Source: Acidimicrobiia bacterium (GTDB lineage: Bacteria > Actinomycetota > Acidimicrobiia > Acidimicrobiales > Acidimicrobilacustridaceae). From it: a DNA stretch of 64,000 nt. Position numbers and translations under genes: made by a program. The stretch covers positions 1 through 64,000 of the forward strand of contig JAFIEP010000062.1 in assembly GCA_020832495.1 (NCBI GenBank), in the 5' to 3' direction. Positions 17,252-26,856 of this stretch are shown here, piece by piece (within the stretch, counting starts at the first letter, position 1; each line of letters begins with the position of its first letter). Below the pieces are notes generated by a model. It made no database searches, was not told where the DNA came from, and saw nothing but the letters and a program-made list of their open reading frames with translations.

Positions 17252-17685
17252 CAGTGGTCGTCCCCCACGAGCGTGTCGAAGAGGCTGATCATGACGCCGG
17301 TGACGGCCAGTCCGACGGCGATCTCGACCACCAGGATCCCGAGGTAGCGACGCTCTGGCTCGGTGGCGCCGGCGGCGTCGATGACGGCGTAGTCGAGATA
17401 GGCACCCCCGGCGACCAGTGACAGCGCACCCACCAAGATGAAGGCCAACACGCCGATGCCCGCAGCCACCCGGGCGGCCGCAGGGGGGAACCAGCGCATG
17501 CTCACCGATCGGGGCACGGTGATGCGCAACAGGATCACGCCGACGCCCACCACGATGCCGCCGGCGAAACCACCGCCGGGTCCATAGTGACCGTGAGCGA
17601 TCACGTAGAGCCCGAACATCATCATCAGCGGTGCCATCAGCACGCTGACCACCTGCACCACCTGCCCCCGGTACTCACCGATCAT
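17251..17685 (-). CDS. mnhB: MrpB/MbhF-like antiporter subunit
   Basis: The protein is 144 residues with four helices and the family signature HGHYGPGGGFAGGIVVGVGVILL, plus a late SLFDTLVGDDH end. The ATG at 17685 overlaps the upstream stop by 4 bases. The longer in-frame extension is a shadow of the upstream gene. Confidence 0.9.
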   Translation of the reverse strand: MIGEYRGQVVQVVSVLMAPLMMMFGLYVIAHGHYGPGGGFAGGIVVGVGVILLRITVPRSVSMRWFPPAAARVAAGIGVLAFILVGALSLVAGGAYLDYAVIDAAGATEPERRYLGILVVEIAVGLAVTGVMISLFDTLVGDDH

Positions 17686-18245
17686 GTGGTGGCACCCCCG
17701 TGCTCGCGGCGGCGACGTCGCGGACGCTCGAAGAGGATCATGACCACGGCCGTGCCGGCGGTGAAGATGACCACCACCTCGCCCAAGGTGTCGAGGCTTC
17801 GGTAGTCGGCCAGCACGGCGGTCACGACGTTGGGGGTCAAGGTCTCGGGCACCGAGCCCTCGATGTAGTCGGGCGACACCCGCTGGTGCGACGGCGCCAT
17901 CGGGTCCCCCTTGTCGGGCAATCCGCCGGACGCATAGATCATGAGCCCGACGAACGCGCCGATCAACGGGAGGACCACCAGGCGGTGCCGCGGCGGGGTC
18001 GGGGCATCGGCTCGTTCGCTCGTGGACCGGATGAGCAGGATGAACAACAGTCCGGTGAGTCCGGCGCCGAGCACGGCCTCGACGAAAGCCACGTCCACCG
18101 CCGACAGGGCAGCGAACATGACGGCCACCACCAGCGAGAAGGCCGACAGGATGGGGACGGCGGCCATCATGTTGCGCACCCACAGCGCGAGGGCGGCCAG
18201 CACCACCAGGATGACGAAGAAGAGCAGGTCGAGTTGCCAGATCAT
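17682..18245 (-). CDS. Stand-alone MbhD-MbhE-like subunit (MrpA C-terminal domain)
   Basis: This 187-residue protein corresponds to the C-terminal part of MrpA, or to the separate MbhD and MbhE of archaeal Mbh, fused in one chain. It has an MbhD-like part (about 1-80, VDVAFVEAVLGAGLTGLLFI) and an MbhE-like part (about 85-180, NVVTAVLADYRSLDTLGEVVVIFTAG). In canonical Mrp operons this is fused behind the NuoL-like part of MrpA, so its independence points to an Mbh-like design. It is linked by 4-bp overlaps on both sides. Confidence 0.85.
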   Translation of the reverse strand: MIWQLDLLFFVILVVLAALALWVRNMMAAVPILSAFSLVVAVMFAALSAVDVAFVEAVLGAGLTGLLFILLIRSTSERADAPTPPRHRLVVLPLIGAFVGLMIYASGGLPDKGDPMAPSHQRVSPDYIEGSVPETLTPNVVTAVLADYRSLDTLGEVVVIFTAGTAVVMILFERPRRRRREHGGATT

Positions 18246-18679
18246 TCCTGTGCACCCCCGCCGTCGCCGGCGTCGTCGCCGGCGGGCTGACCTGCGCTCG
18301 GCGACCACTCGCCGACGATGGCGTCACCCACCCCCGGCTCGTCGGAGGCCAGGGCTTCCCCGGAGGGACTGTCGTCGGTGGGGAACCACACACTCTCCTC
18401 ACTGGGGCCCTTCCCGTCGTAGGCAGCGCGGGCCAGCGCATGGATACCCGCCGGGTTGGCGATGGCTGCCAGCAGGATGAGGAGCAGCAGCTTGAGGGTC
18501 CCGTCGCCGAAGCGGTGGTACACCATGATCCCCACCACCACGAGGATGATGCCGAACGTCTCGGAGGTGGCCACGACGTGCGCCCGGGCGAAGAAGTCGG
18601 GGAAGCGCAGCAGCCCGATGGCGCTGACTGCCATGAAGAAGACCCCGGTGGCGATGAGGACGATCGACAGCACGGTCAC
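18242..18679 (-). CDS. mnhG: MrpG antiporter subunit
   Basis: The protein is 145 residues with three helices and the family motifs GLLRFPDFFARAHVVATSETFG and ANPAGIHALARAAY. The tail of about 50 residues is acidic and low in complexity, and carries no known domain. It overlaps both neighbours by 4 bases. Confidence 0.9.
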   Translation of the reverse strand: MTVLSIVLIATGVFFMAVSAIGLLRFPDFFARAHVVATSETFGIILVVVGIMVYHRFGDGTLKLLLLILLAAIANPAGIHALARAAYDGKGPSEESVWFPTDDSPSGEALASDEPGVGDAIVGEWSPSAGQPAGDDAGDGGGAQE

Positions 18680-19008
18680 GAGCCGTCTCCTTGCGGCTCG
18701 GAGGCGCTGTCCGTCCCGGACCCGGCGGCCATCGCCGCCTCGTCACGTGCGCGCTTCGTCTCGAAGTGCTTGCCCAGCGCAATGGGGAACGTGAAGGTGA
18801 GGAGCGCATAGCCGAGCGCTATGTCGACCACGGTCTCGACCCGCCCAAGGTACGACCCCACGATGACCAGGATGACGAGTGAGTTGGCGGTCACCAGGGC
18901 GACGGAGACAAGTCGGTCGAACACTGTCGGGCCAGCCCACACGCGGTACAGCGCCACGGTGAGCAGCACGCCGATGGCGAGCGCTGCGCCGAGCAGGAAG
19001 CCGCTCAC
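18676..19008 (-). CDS. mnhF: MrpF antiporter subunit
   Basis: The protein is 110 residues with three helices and the family motif LYRVWAGPTVFDRLVSVALVTAN, followed by a basic and then polar tail. It lies between mnhE and mnhG with 4-bp overlaps, as in Mrp and Mbh operons. Confidence 0.9.
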   Translation of the reverse strand: MSGFLLGAALAIGVLLTVALYRVWAGPTVFDRLVSVALVTANSLVILVIVGSYLGRVETVVDIALGYALLTFTFPIALGKHFETKRARDEAAMAAGSGTDSASEPQGDGS

Positions 19009-19601
19009 TGGTACGGCTCCTCGAGGACGGGGCCCCAGGTCATCTCCGGAGCGGGTTCGGGTTCCTCACCTGTGATGCGGGCCACCAAGCCCTGCGTCCG
19101 CCCTGATGCGAGGGAATCGGCACTGCCGGGGATGAGCGAATGGACGAGGAAGCGGTGGTCCATGACCCGCACGGTCATGGTGCCGGGCACCAACGTGATC
19201 GACAGCGCCAAAAGGGTGCGGCTGAGCGGCCGTCCCAGCTCCGTGGAGAACGTCACGAACCGAGGCGATATGCGCTTGCCCGGCACGAGGACGAACCACG
19301 CGATCTGCAGGCTCGACATCGTGATGTTCCACAGCATCCACACGACGTAGACGGCGAACCACCCGGCCCGCACGAACCAGCCGAGGACGTGGTGAGTGGG
19401 CTGCACGAGCACCATGCCCACGATGCGATGGGTCAGGGCAGTGACCACCGCGGCGGAGGCCACACCGAGCCCGATGAACAGCGGTCGGTACTGGTCCGAC
19501 AGCACCAGCCAGAAGATCATGAGGATGACGAATTGGGCCGCCGCGCCGCGCCAATGGGGCAGGCGGGTCGGTGCTCGGCCGGCATCGTGGACGGCGCTCA
19601 C
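19005..19601 (-). CDS. mnhE: MrpE antiporter subunit
   Basis: The protein is 198 residues with two or three N-terminal helices followed by a cytoplasmic domain. The pair LALSITLVPGTMTVRV and DHRFLVHSL is the MrpE signature. It starts with a GTG that overlaps the stop of the preceding NuoL/M-type subunit. Confidence 0.9.
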   Translation of the reverse strand: MSAVHDAGRAPTRLPHWRGAAAQFVILMIFWLVLSDQYRPLFIGLGVASAAVVTALTHRIVGMVLVQPTHHVLGWFVRAGWFAVYVVWMLWNITMSSLQIAWFVLVPGKRISPRFVTFSTELGRPLSRTLLALSITLVPGTMTVRVMDHRFLVHSLIPGSADSLASGRTQGLVARITGEEPEPAPEMTWGPVLEEPYQ

Positions 19602-21286
19602 GACATCAACCCCAGAGCCAGGACCGCCAGGAAGGTGACCAGCATCACGGCACCGAGCACGGCGGTGGACGACGTGGTGTCGATGGGGGCGTCAGGGGCG
19701 CGCACCGCCGCCCACGCCGTGTCCGCCCGTCGACGCACGGCACCGGTTGCAGCGTGCACGGGCGCTGCCCAGCCCCCGACGGGCCGAGCAGCCCGCAGGC
19801 GGGCAGCCACCAACAGTGGAGCGGCCCGGTAGAACCAGTCGGTGTCGAGCGTGAGCGCCGGCTTGGGCGTGAGCCTGCGGATGAGCAGAAGGAAGGCCAG
19901 CGTGGCGAAGCCCAGGAGCTGGATGCTCTCGGACAACTTGCCGATGGCGAACGGTTCGTAGTCCACCGGGTTCGGCAACAGGTTGTACAGGATGTCGGGT
20001 CGCAGGCCGAGCAGCACGTTGCTCGCCGCGGCCAGTACGAGGGCAGCGAGCACGGTGGTGGGCAGCGGCCGCAGCACCAGCCCACGGTCCTCCGCCCCGA
20101 AGGTGAACCACAGCATCTTCAGCACGACCGACAGGAAGGTACCAACCGAGGCCAGCTTCAGCAGTTGCACCGCCCACGTGTAGTCGGCGGTGCTGGCCGC
20201 GTAGACGGCGAGCTCTTTCGAGATGAAGCCGCTGAACAGCGGGACGCCGGCGATCGACACCGCTCCGATGGTGGTGCACACGAACACCACCGGCATCCGG
20301 CGCCACAGACCCCCGAGGTCGCTGAGGCGACTGCGCCCGGTGGCCAGCACCACTGCCCCCGCACCCATGATGAGCAGCCCCTTGTAGAGGATGTGGGCGA
20401 AGGCGTGCGCCGTGGAGCCGTTCACCGCCGTTGCCGTCCCGACGCCGACGACGGCCACCATGAAGCCCACCTGGCTGACGATGTGGTAGGCGAGCAGTCG
20501 ACGGATGTCGTTCTCGAGCACGGCGTACACCACGCCGTAGAGGGCCATGATGACGCCGATGACGATGAGAATCTCGAGGCCCGGGAAGCCACGCAGCAGG
20601 GCGTAGACAGCAGCCTTGGTGGTATAGGCGGACAAGAACACCATGCCGGCGACGCTGGCGCTGGGGTAGGCGTCGGGCAACCAGGCGTGCAGCGGCGGCA
20701 TGGCGGCGGACAACAGGAACGACACCAGGATGAGGGCGGTGGGGCCGGACAGGTCGAGCGCGTCGAAGGCGAGGCTCCCGCCGCTGGCCAGGTGCCACAC
20801 CACCCCACCGAGCAACAGCGACCCGCCGAGCACGTGGACCATGAGGTAACGCTGGGCCGCCCCGCGTCGGCCGGCGTCGCTGCCGGCGATGAGCAGCGCA
20901 CTGGCCACCGCCTTCAACTCCCAGAGGATGAAGAGGGTGAGCAGGTCGCCGGCGAGGACGACACCGAGCCCGAAACCGGCGGTGAGCAGGGCACTGATGC
21001 GTTCGCGGCGCTCGAGCAGGGTGGTCCCGTAGAGGCCGGCTACGAACGCAGCGGCGACGAACACGTAGGCGAAGGGAGCGCTGAGGTTGTCGAGGCGCAG
21101 GTAGGTCAGCTGGAAGGTGAAGTACTCGACGGTGGCCGGCTCGGCCCGGTCCACCGACAGCAGTTGCACGAGCGCCACGACGGGGGCGGCCAGCATGACG
21201 GCGGCGCCGATGCGGCGGCCCACGACGGCCACGAGCGCAGCAGCCACCACGAAGGTGAGCGGGGCGTAGGTCACCAGCTCAGCCAT
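19598..21286 (-). CDS. NuoL/M/N-type antiporter subunit, second of three; TM7 Lys replaced
   Basis: The protein is 562 residues with about 14 helices and a C-terminal extension that includes a late amphipathic region and a last helix. It has the TM5 Glu (E123, FILWELKAVASA), the TM8 Lys (K224, YTTKAAVYALLRG) and HIVSQVGFM. The residue aligned with the essential TM7 lysine is Ser193: the stretch reads SAAMPPLHAWLPDA where the other four such subunits in this window have a Lys five residues before the PLH, PFH or PLF motif. It may therefore be structural rather than pumping, which is inference. The ATG at 21286 overlaps the 81-aa gene. Confidence 0.88.
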   Translation of the reverse strand: MAELVTYAPLTFVVAAALVAVVGRRIGAAVMLAAPVVALVQLLSVDRAEPATVEYFTFQLTYLRLDNLSAPFAYVFVAAAFVAGLYGTTLLERRERISALLTAGFGLGVVLAGDLLTLFILWELKAVASALLIAGSDAGRRGAAQRYLMVHVLGGSLLLGGVVWHLASGGSLAFDALDLSGPTALILVSFLLSAAMPPLHAWLPDAYPSASVAGMVFLSAYTTKAAVYALLRGFPGLEILIVIGVIMALYGVVYAVLENDIRRLLAYHIVSQVGFMVAVVGVGTATAVNGSTAHAFAHILYKGLLIMGAGAVVLATGRSRLSDLGGLWRRMPVVFVCTTIGAVSIAGVPLFSGFISKELAVYAASTADYTWAVQLLKLASVGTFLSVVLKMLWFTFGAEDRGLVLRPLPTTVLAALVLAAASNVLLGLRPDILYNLLPNPVDYEPFAIGKLSESIQLLGFATLAFLLLIRRLTPKPALTLDTDWFYRAAPLLVAARLRAARPVGGWAAPVHAATGAVRRRADTAWAAVRAPDAPIDTTSSTAVLGAVMLVTFLAVLALGLMS

Positions 21287-21524
21287 CGTCGGCCACCTCG
21301 TGGGCCGCATCGGCGGTGCGCTCGGCCACGTCGGCGTAGTAGCTCTCGGGTCGCTGCAGCACACGGCCGACCACGTTCTTGGACCCGATGATCAACAGCA
21401 CGCAGCCGGCGAAGCCGGTGACCATGGTGAGCCCCGCGGTCTTGGCGTCGAGCACCGTGTCGGCCACCAGGCCGATCACCACGGCCACGGCCACCACCGC
21501 CCAGATGCGCGCTTTGGAGCTCAC
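21279..21524 (-). CDS. Small two-helix membrane protein within Mrp operon 1
   Basis: The protein is 81 residues with two helices (about 7-23 and 32-49) and then a charged cytoplasmic tail containing RPESYYADVAERTADAAHE. It sits between two NuoL/M/N-type subunits and overlaps both, so it is a probable accessory subunit. I do not recognise a named family. The start is a GTG (GTGA overlap). Confidence 0.75.
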   Translation of the reverse strand: MSSKARIWAVVAVAVVIGLVADTVLDAKTAGLTMVTGFAGCVLLIIGSKNVVGRVLQRPESYYADVAERTADAAHEVADDG

Positions 21525-23020
21525 GGAGCCCTCCCGATGACGGCCTCGGTGTTCTCGACGATGAGCGAGAAGAGGGAGAAGACGTCGCCCATACCGAGCG
21601 CCAGCCCAACCAGGGCTGTGATGGCCAACGGTGCCACCAGGAACGGCGACGCCTCACCCGACAAACGGGCTCCAGGTCCACCGGCAGGTGGCGACCCTTC
21701 CGGCAGCGGGCGGAAGAAGGCCCGGGCCACGATGGGGAACAGGTACCCGGCGGTCAGCAGGCCGCTGAACAACATGACGGCCGCAAAGGCCAATCGGTCG
21801 GCGTCGGCGCCGCCGAGCACGAGGTACCACTTGCTCATGAAGCCACCCATGGGTGGCAGGCCGGCCAGGCCCAGGGAGGCCAGGGCGAACGCCGCCATGG
21901 TGATGGGCATGCGTCGGCCGATGCCGTCGAGTTGGCTGACCCGGTCGTAGTGGGCGTGCACGTAGAGCGTGCCGGCACAGAAGAAGAGAGTGATCTTCAA
22001 CGCGGCGTGGTTGACGATGTGTAGCAGTCCACCGGTCCACGCCGTGGCCGAGAGCAGGGTGAGGCCCAACACGATGTAGGAGAGATGAGCAATGGTCGAG
22101 AACGCCAGCCGTCGCTTGAGGTTGTCCTGGAAGAGCGCGATGAGCGACGCCACGGCGATGGTGAATGCTGCGGCGGTGGACACCAGCAGCGCCACCCCGA
22201 GTGACTCGAGCGCCTCGGGACCGAACACGTAGCCCACCGTGCGGGCGAACCCGAACACGCCGGCCTTCACCACGGCAACGGCGTGCAGCAGGGCACTCAC
22301 CGGGGTGGGGGCAACCATGGCCGAGGGCAGCCAGCGGTGGAGCGGGATGATGGCCGCCTTCGACCCGAACCCGAGGGCCAGCAGCGCCAGGACTGCCATC
22401 TGGGTGCCGCGGCTGAGGTCGTCGACGAAGCCCCCGGGGGTGAAGTTGCCCCCACCGGTGCCGTGGTAGACGAGGCCCATGGCCAACAGCAGGGCGGCGC
22501 CACCGGCCAGCAGGTAGGCCAGGTAGCGGCGTCCTGCGGCGGTCGACTCGGGGCTCCCCTTGTGGGTGACCAAGGGATAGGTGGCGATGGTGAGCAGTTC
22601 GAAGAAAACGAAGAAGGTGAAGAGGTTGGCCGAGAAGGCCAAACCCATGACGGTGGAGAGGCACAGGGCAAAGCTGGCGTAGAAGCGGGTCTGGTGCGCC
22701 TCGCTGTTGCCTCGCATGTACCCGATGGCGTAGATCGAGGTGAGGATCCACAGGAACGACGCCAGCAGGGCGAAGAGCAGCCCGAGGGTGTCGACACGCA
22801 GGCTGAACTCGATGCCGGCCGCCACCGAGAACAGCTCGAATCCGGGCGTCTCGCCGTCGAGGACCGCCGGCAGGAGGCTGACCACGAGCCCGAACAGCAC
22901 CAGGGCTGCGGTGAGCGTGACACCTTCTCGCAGGTTGGGACGTCGCCGAGCTGCGACCAGGAGGCCCGCGGCAACCAGCGGAACGAGCACCGTGGCGCCC
23001 GTCACCGTTGTCAGCTGCAT
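21521..23020 (-). CDS. NuoL/M/N-type antiporter subunit, first of three
   Basis: The protein is about 499 residues with 14 helices. It has the TM5 Glu (FFVFFELLTIATYPL), the TM7 Lys (GFGSKAAIIPLHRWLP), the TM8 Lys (VVKAGVFGFAR) and DNLKRRLAFSTIAHLSY. It is the first gene of the ten-gene operon. The ATG at 23020 is preceded by GGTGAGG, and a GTG three codons upstream is an alternative. MrpD and MbhH families are closest in layout. Confidence 0.9.
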   Translation of the reverse strand: MQLTTVTGATVLVPLVAAGLLVAARRRPNLREGVTLTAALVLFGLVVSLLPAVLDGETPGFELFSVAAGIEFSLRVDTLGLLFALLASFLWILTSIYAIGYMRGNSEAHQTRFYASFALCLSTVMGLAFSANLFTFFVFFELLTIATYPLVTHKGSPESTAAGRRYLAYLLAGGAALLLAMGLVYHGTGGGNFTPGGFVDDLSRGTQMAVLALLALGFGSKAAIIPLHRWLPSAMVAPTPVSALLHAVAVVKAGVFGFARTVGYVFGPEALESLGVALLVSTAAAFTIAVASLIALFQDNLKRRLAFSTIAHLSYIVLGLTLLSATAWTGGLLHIVNHAALKITLFFCAGTLYVHAHYDRVSQLDGIGRRMPITMAAFALASLGLAGLPPMGGFMSKWYLVLGGADADRLAFAAVMLFSGLLTAGYLFPIVARAFFRPLPEGSPPAGGPGARLSGEASPFLVAPLAITALVGLALGMGDVFSLFSLIVENTEAVIGRAP

Positions 23021-23274
23021 GGTCCTCACCGTCCACGTTTACGCACAGAACCGGCGCCGCCACGGTGGGGCAGTCAGCCAGCGAGAGGTACAGGGTCGAC
23101 GAATCCTACCCGTGGGGGTCGGCTGTCCCGAAGTCGAAGTATGAACCCCGTGTGAACGAGGCCCATTCGAGCGACCACGTACCGGTGCGGCGCCGAGGAG
23201 GCACCGCACCGGTCCGGGTTGCTGCAGGGCGACAGTGGTGGATCGGGTTCGATCGAGGCGACCCGATCGGCACC
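23021..23274. other. Intergenic region between recA and Mrp operon 1
   Basis: There is no gene in these 254 bases. The recA-proximal part holds a terminator-like hairpin (listed separately). The rest should contain the promoter of the Mrp operon, but no convincing -35/-10 pair is visible. Confidence 0.5.
23181..23213 (-). terminator. Probable recA terminator
   Basis: ACCGGTGCGG (23181-23190) pairs perfectly with CCGCACCGGT (23204-23213) across a 13-base loop, about 60 bases after the recA stop. There is no T-tract, which is usual for this G+C content. Confidence 0.6.
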
Positions 23275-24336
<1,062 letters not shown>

Positions 24337-24482
24337 TGGTGATCGGCGCCGACGACGCCGGGTGGTTGGTGGTGGCTGCCGTTCGCAGCGATGCAGTGGT
24401 GACGCTACGAAGGGGGTGTGACAGGTAGTTGGTGGCGCACCGCCCCGTCCGACGACCTGGTCGGGTGGCGCTTGCTGACACG

Positions 24483-24512
24483 AGTGTAATTGCGAACAAC
24501 CGTTCGGTTCAA
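24483..24512 (-). promoter_or_regulatory. recA promoter with SOS box inside the spacer
   Basis: On the minus strand, -35 TTGAAC (24512-24507) and -10 TACACT (24488-24483) are separated by 18 bases. The LexA site CGAACAACCGTTCG (24493-24506) fills that spacer. LexA would block RNA polymerase directly. The site has one symmetry mismatch. The divergent msrB start lies 63 bases away. Confidence 0.8.
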
Positions 24513-24575
24513 GGACCATGGGCGGAATCCATCTCCGAACGGGCGAACGACTCCCGACACGGGCACACTGGACCC

Positions 24576-24983
24576 ATGAGCGAACCTGACGCCGACGTCC
24601 AGCCCGCGGACCTCCGACAACGACTCACCCCCGAGCAGTTCCACGTCACCCAGGAGAAGGGCACCGAACCAGCCTTCACCGGGGCCTACTGGGACTGCCA
24701 CGACGAGGGCACCTACCGCTGCGTGGTGTGCGACGCGCCGTTGTACTCGTCGACGACCAAGTTCGAGTCCGGGACGGGATGGCCCAGCTTCACCGCCCCG
24801 AGCGGGCAGGACGCCGTCGCCACCGACACCGACACCAGCTACGGGATGGTGCGCACCGAGGTCATGTGCGCCAACTGTGGAGCACACCTGGGCCACGTGT
24901 TCCCCGATGGTCCGCGACCGACGGGGATGCGCCACTGCATCAACTCCGCCGCCCTCCGCCTCGACCGCGAGCAGGACAACTGA
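24576..24983 (+). CDS. msrB: MsrB, peptide-methionine (R)-S-oxide reductase
   Basis: MsrB repairs methionine-R-sulfoxide in oxidised proteins using thioredoxin. The 135-residue protein has the zinc cysteines C49, C52, C98 and C101, the GTGWPSF motif and the catalytic C121 in RHCINS. The start at ATG 24576 matches the family; the longer form overlaps the recA promoter. It is divergent from recA. Confidence 0.95.
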   Translation: MSEPDADVQPADLRQRLTPEQFHVTQEKGTEPAFTGAYWDCHDEGTYRCVVCDAPLYSSTTKFESGTGWPSFTAPSGQDAVATDTDTSYGMVRTEVMCANCGAHLGHVFPDGPRPTGMRHCINSAALRLDREQDN

Positions 24984-25219
24984 GCAACGCACCGGCCACA
25001 GGCCCTCACCAGCGTGCCGTCGATCAGCGTGTCAGCAGCCATCCTGACGTCACCGCCGGACGCGGCGAGCCATGAGTCACACCGAAATCAGGGCCCGACG
25101 TCGCAAGTCGGCCGACGTCGGCGCCGATGTACTGCTGTGACCGACAACTGCCCGGCGGATGTGCTTGGTAACTTGAGCCGCGTTGGCTCCACGACGAGGC
25201 CTCACCAGGAGGGAACCCC
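24984..25219. other. Intergenic region between msrB and the CAP/SLH gene
   Basis: I see no gene in these 236 bases. A 12-base perfect palindrome GCCGACGTCGGC lies at 25111-25122, with further GACGTCG half-sites nearby. It may be part of a terminator or an operator. I searched for a c-di-AMP (ydaO-type) riboswitch because such elements often precede cell-wall proteins, and did not see its conserved blocks. Confidence 0.45.
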
Positions 25220-26629
25220 GTGACCACCGCGATCGACCCCGGGACCGCAACCGCGACGAGCGGTGGCAGCCTCACCCCGAACGCCACCCGACGACACCGG
25301 ACCCGGGTCCTCACCGTCGTGGCAGCCCTCCTCCTCTCGCTGGTCGCAGCCCAGGCCCCGGCAACCGCCGACGAGGCACGCAGCAGCGACGCCGACGTCA
25401 GCGCCTCGATGCTCAAGGCGCTGAACGACCTGCGCACGTCGAGAGGTGTACCGGCGGTGCGAACCTGCCCGTCGCTCGATGCCGCTGCCCGATCCCACGG
25501 CGAACACATGCGCTCGACCGGCGTGGTCAGCCACACCGGTGCCGGGGGCAGCACCTTCTTCGACCGCGTGGTCGCCTCCGGCTTCGTCCCACTACTCGTC
25601 GGTGAGAACCTCGCCGGTGGCCACCCGTCGATCCCCTCGGTGTTCTCCGCCTGGATGGCATCGGGCACCCACCGGGCGAACATTCTCGATGCCCGCTACA
25701 CGCACGTGGGGAGTGCGCTCGTCACCGGCGGCAACCTCGGCACCTACTGGGTGCAGACCTTCGCCCAAGGAGCCTGCCCCGACCCGTTCGGTTCGCTCGA
25801 CCTGGCCGAGGGCGGCGTGGGCACGGTGCGGGTGCGTGGCTGGGCCATCGATCCCCACGCCGGCACGAACCCCATCGACGTACGCGTCGAGATCAACGGC
25901 ATACCCGCCGCCGTCACGCGCGCCTCGCTGAACCGACCCGACGTGGGTGCTGCGTATCCCTCGTTCGGCGCCGCTCACGGTTTCGACCACACCTTCGCCA
26001 CGCCGTCGGGGAGCCTGTCGGTGTGCGTGACCGGCCTCAACGTCGGCGCCGGACGCGACGCCCGCTTGGGCTGCCGTGCGGTCTGGGTGGCAGATCCGGC
26101 CTCTCCGTACCTCGACGTGCTCTCGTCCTCTCCGTTCTTCGACGACATCGTGTGGCTCTCCGACGAAGGCATCGGCGGCGGGTTCGCCGACGGCACCTTC
26201 CGGCCCACGGCACCCACCACTCGCCAGGCCATGGCCTCGTTCCTGTGGCAACTCTCGGGCGCACCGAACGGGCCCTTCCCCGACCCGGGCTTTTCCGACG
26301 TGGGTCCCACTCATCCGTTCGCCGTCCCCATTGCCTGGATGGTGGACTCGGAGTTGGCCACCGGCTACGCCGACGGCAGCTTCCGACCCACCGCCACGGT
26401 GAGCCGCCAAGCGACCGCTGCCTTCCTGTGGCGCATCGACGGTGAGGCCGAACCCAACGCGACCGCTTCGTTCAGCGATGTCGGCCCCGATCACCCCTTC
26501 CTGGTGCCCATCGAGTGGACCGCTGCGGAGGGCATCGCCCAAGGCGACGCCGGAGGCACCTTCCGCCCCGGCGACCCGGTCAGCCGCCAAGCAGCCGCTG
26601 CATTCCTCCGACGGTTCTCCGACCGGTAG
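25220..26629 (+). CDS. Secreted CAP-domain protein with SLH repeats
   Basis: The protein is 469 residues. A signal peptide lies at about 27-50 (basic RRHRTR, then a hydrophobic core, ending ATA-D). A CAP/SCP-like domain follows (about 58-185, with ALNDLRTSRG, SHTGAGG, GENLAGG and HRANILD). Next is a beta-sandwich of the GWAIDP type seen in actinobacterial exoproteins (about 190-290). Three SLH repeats end the protein (about 303-469; GYADGSFRPTATVSRQA and two relatives). SLH repeats normally hold proteins on pyruvylated wall polymers. The start is GTG 25220 with AGGAGGG upstream. Confidence 0.88.
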   Translation: MTTAIDPGTATATSGGSLTPNATRRHRTRVLTVVAALLLSLVAAQAPATADEARSSDADVSASMLKALNDLRTSRGVPAVRTCPSLDAAARSHGEHMRSTGVVSHTGAGGSTFFDRVVASGFVPLLVGENLAGGHPSIPSVFSAWMASGTHRANILDARYTHVGSALVTGGNLGTYWVQTFAQGACPDPFGSLDLAEGGVGTVRVRGWAIDPHAGTNPIDVRVEINGIPAAVTRASLNRPDVGAAYPSFGAAHGFDHTFATPSGSLSVCVTGLNVGAGRDARLGCRAVWVADPASPYLDVLSSSPFFDDIVWLSDEGIGGGFADGTFRPTAPTTRQAMASFLWQLSGAPNGPFPDPGFSDVGPTHPFAVPIAWMVDSELATGYADGSFRPTATVSRQATAAFLWRIDGEAEPNATASFSDVGPDHPFLVPIEWTAAEGIAQGDAGGTFRPGDPVSRQAAAAFLRRFSDR

Positions 26630-26856
26630 CGAGCCACAGCGGCCGAACAGCAGCGAACGACGCGCGCCGTTCTCCCGCGCCGACGGACCAACCGACGTTC
26701 CGGTCCACCTGACGCGACCGGTAGCGTTTGCGCCGGTCGACGCTGTCGATGCTGGCCGGCCCCACTCGAGGAGGTGAGACGGTGACGAACGCGCACCCCC
26801 CTGGAGATCCACCGCTGCCCGACACCATCTCCTCGGACCGGGACCGCTGAGCGTCC
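26630..26856. other. Intergenic leader upstream of mrpA
   Basis: The stretch contains a leader ORF (listed separately) and otherwise no gene. The promoter of the second Mrp operon is expected here, but I see no convincing -35/-10 pair. Confidence 0.5.
26782..26850 (+). CDS. 22-codon leader ORF in the same frame as mrpA
   Basis: A GTG (26782) preceded by a perfect AGGAGGTGAG (26769-26778) opens a 22-codon frame that ends at TGA 26848-26850. This is 6 bases before the mrpA ATG and in the same frame. mrpA itself has no visible ribosome binding site, so mrpA translation may depend on reinitiation after this leader. Alternatively the GTG was the original mrpA start and the TGA is a nonsense mutation. 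The peptide is short, polar and Pro/Asp-rich. Confidence 0.5.
   Translation: MTNAHPPGDPPLPDTISSDRDR

Noticed and set aside
19571-21391. A 606-codon plus-strand open frame in Mrp operon 1
   Set aside because: It is antisense to a clear 562-residue antiporter subunit, and its composition is that of a shadow frame.
24984-25219. A c-di-AMP (ydaO) riboswitch before the CAP/SLH gene
   Set aside because: I looked for its conserved blocks and could not find them. The visible palindrome is too simple.
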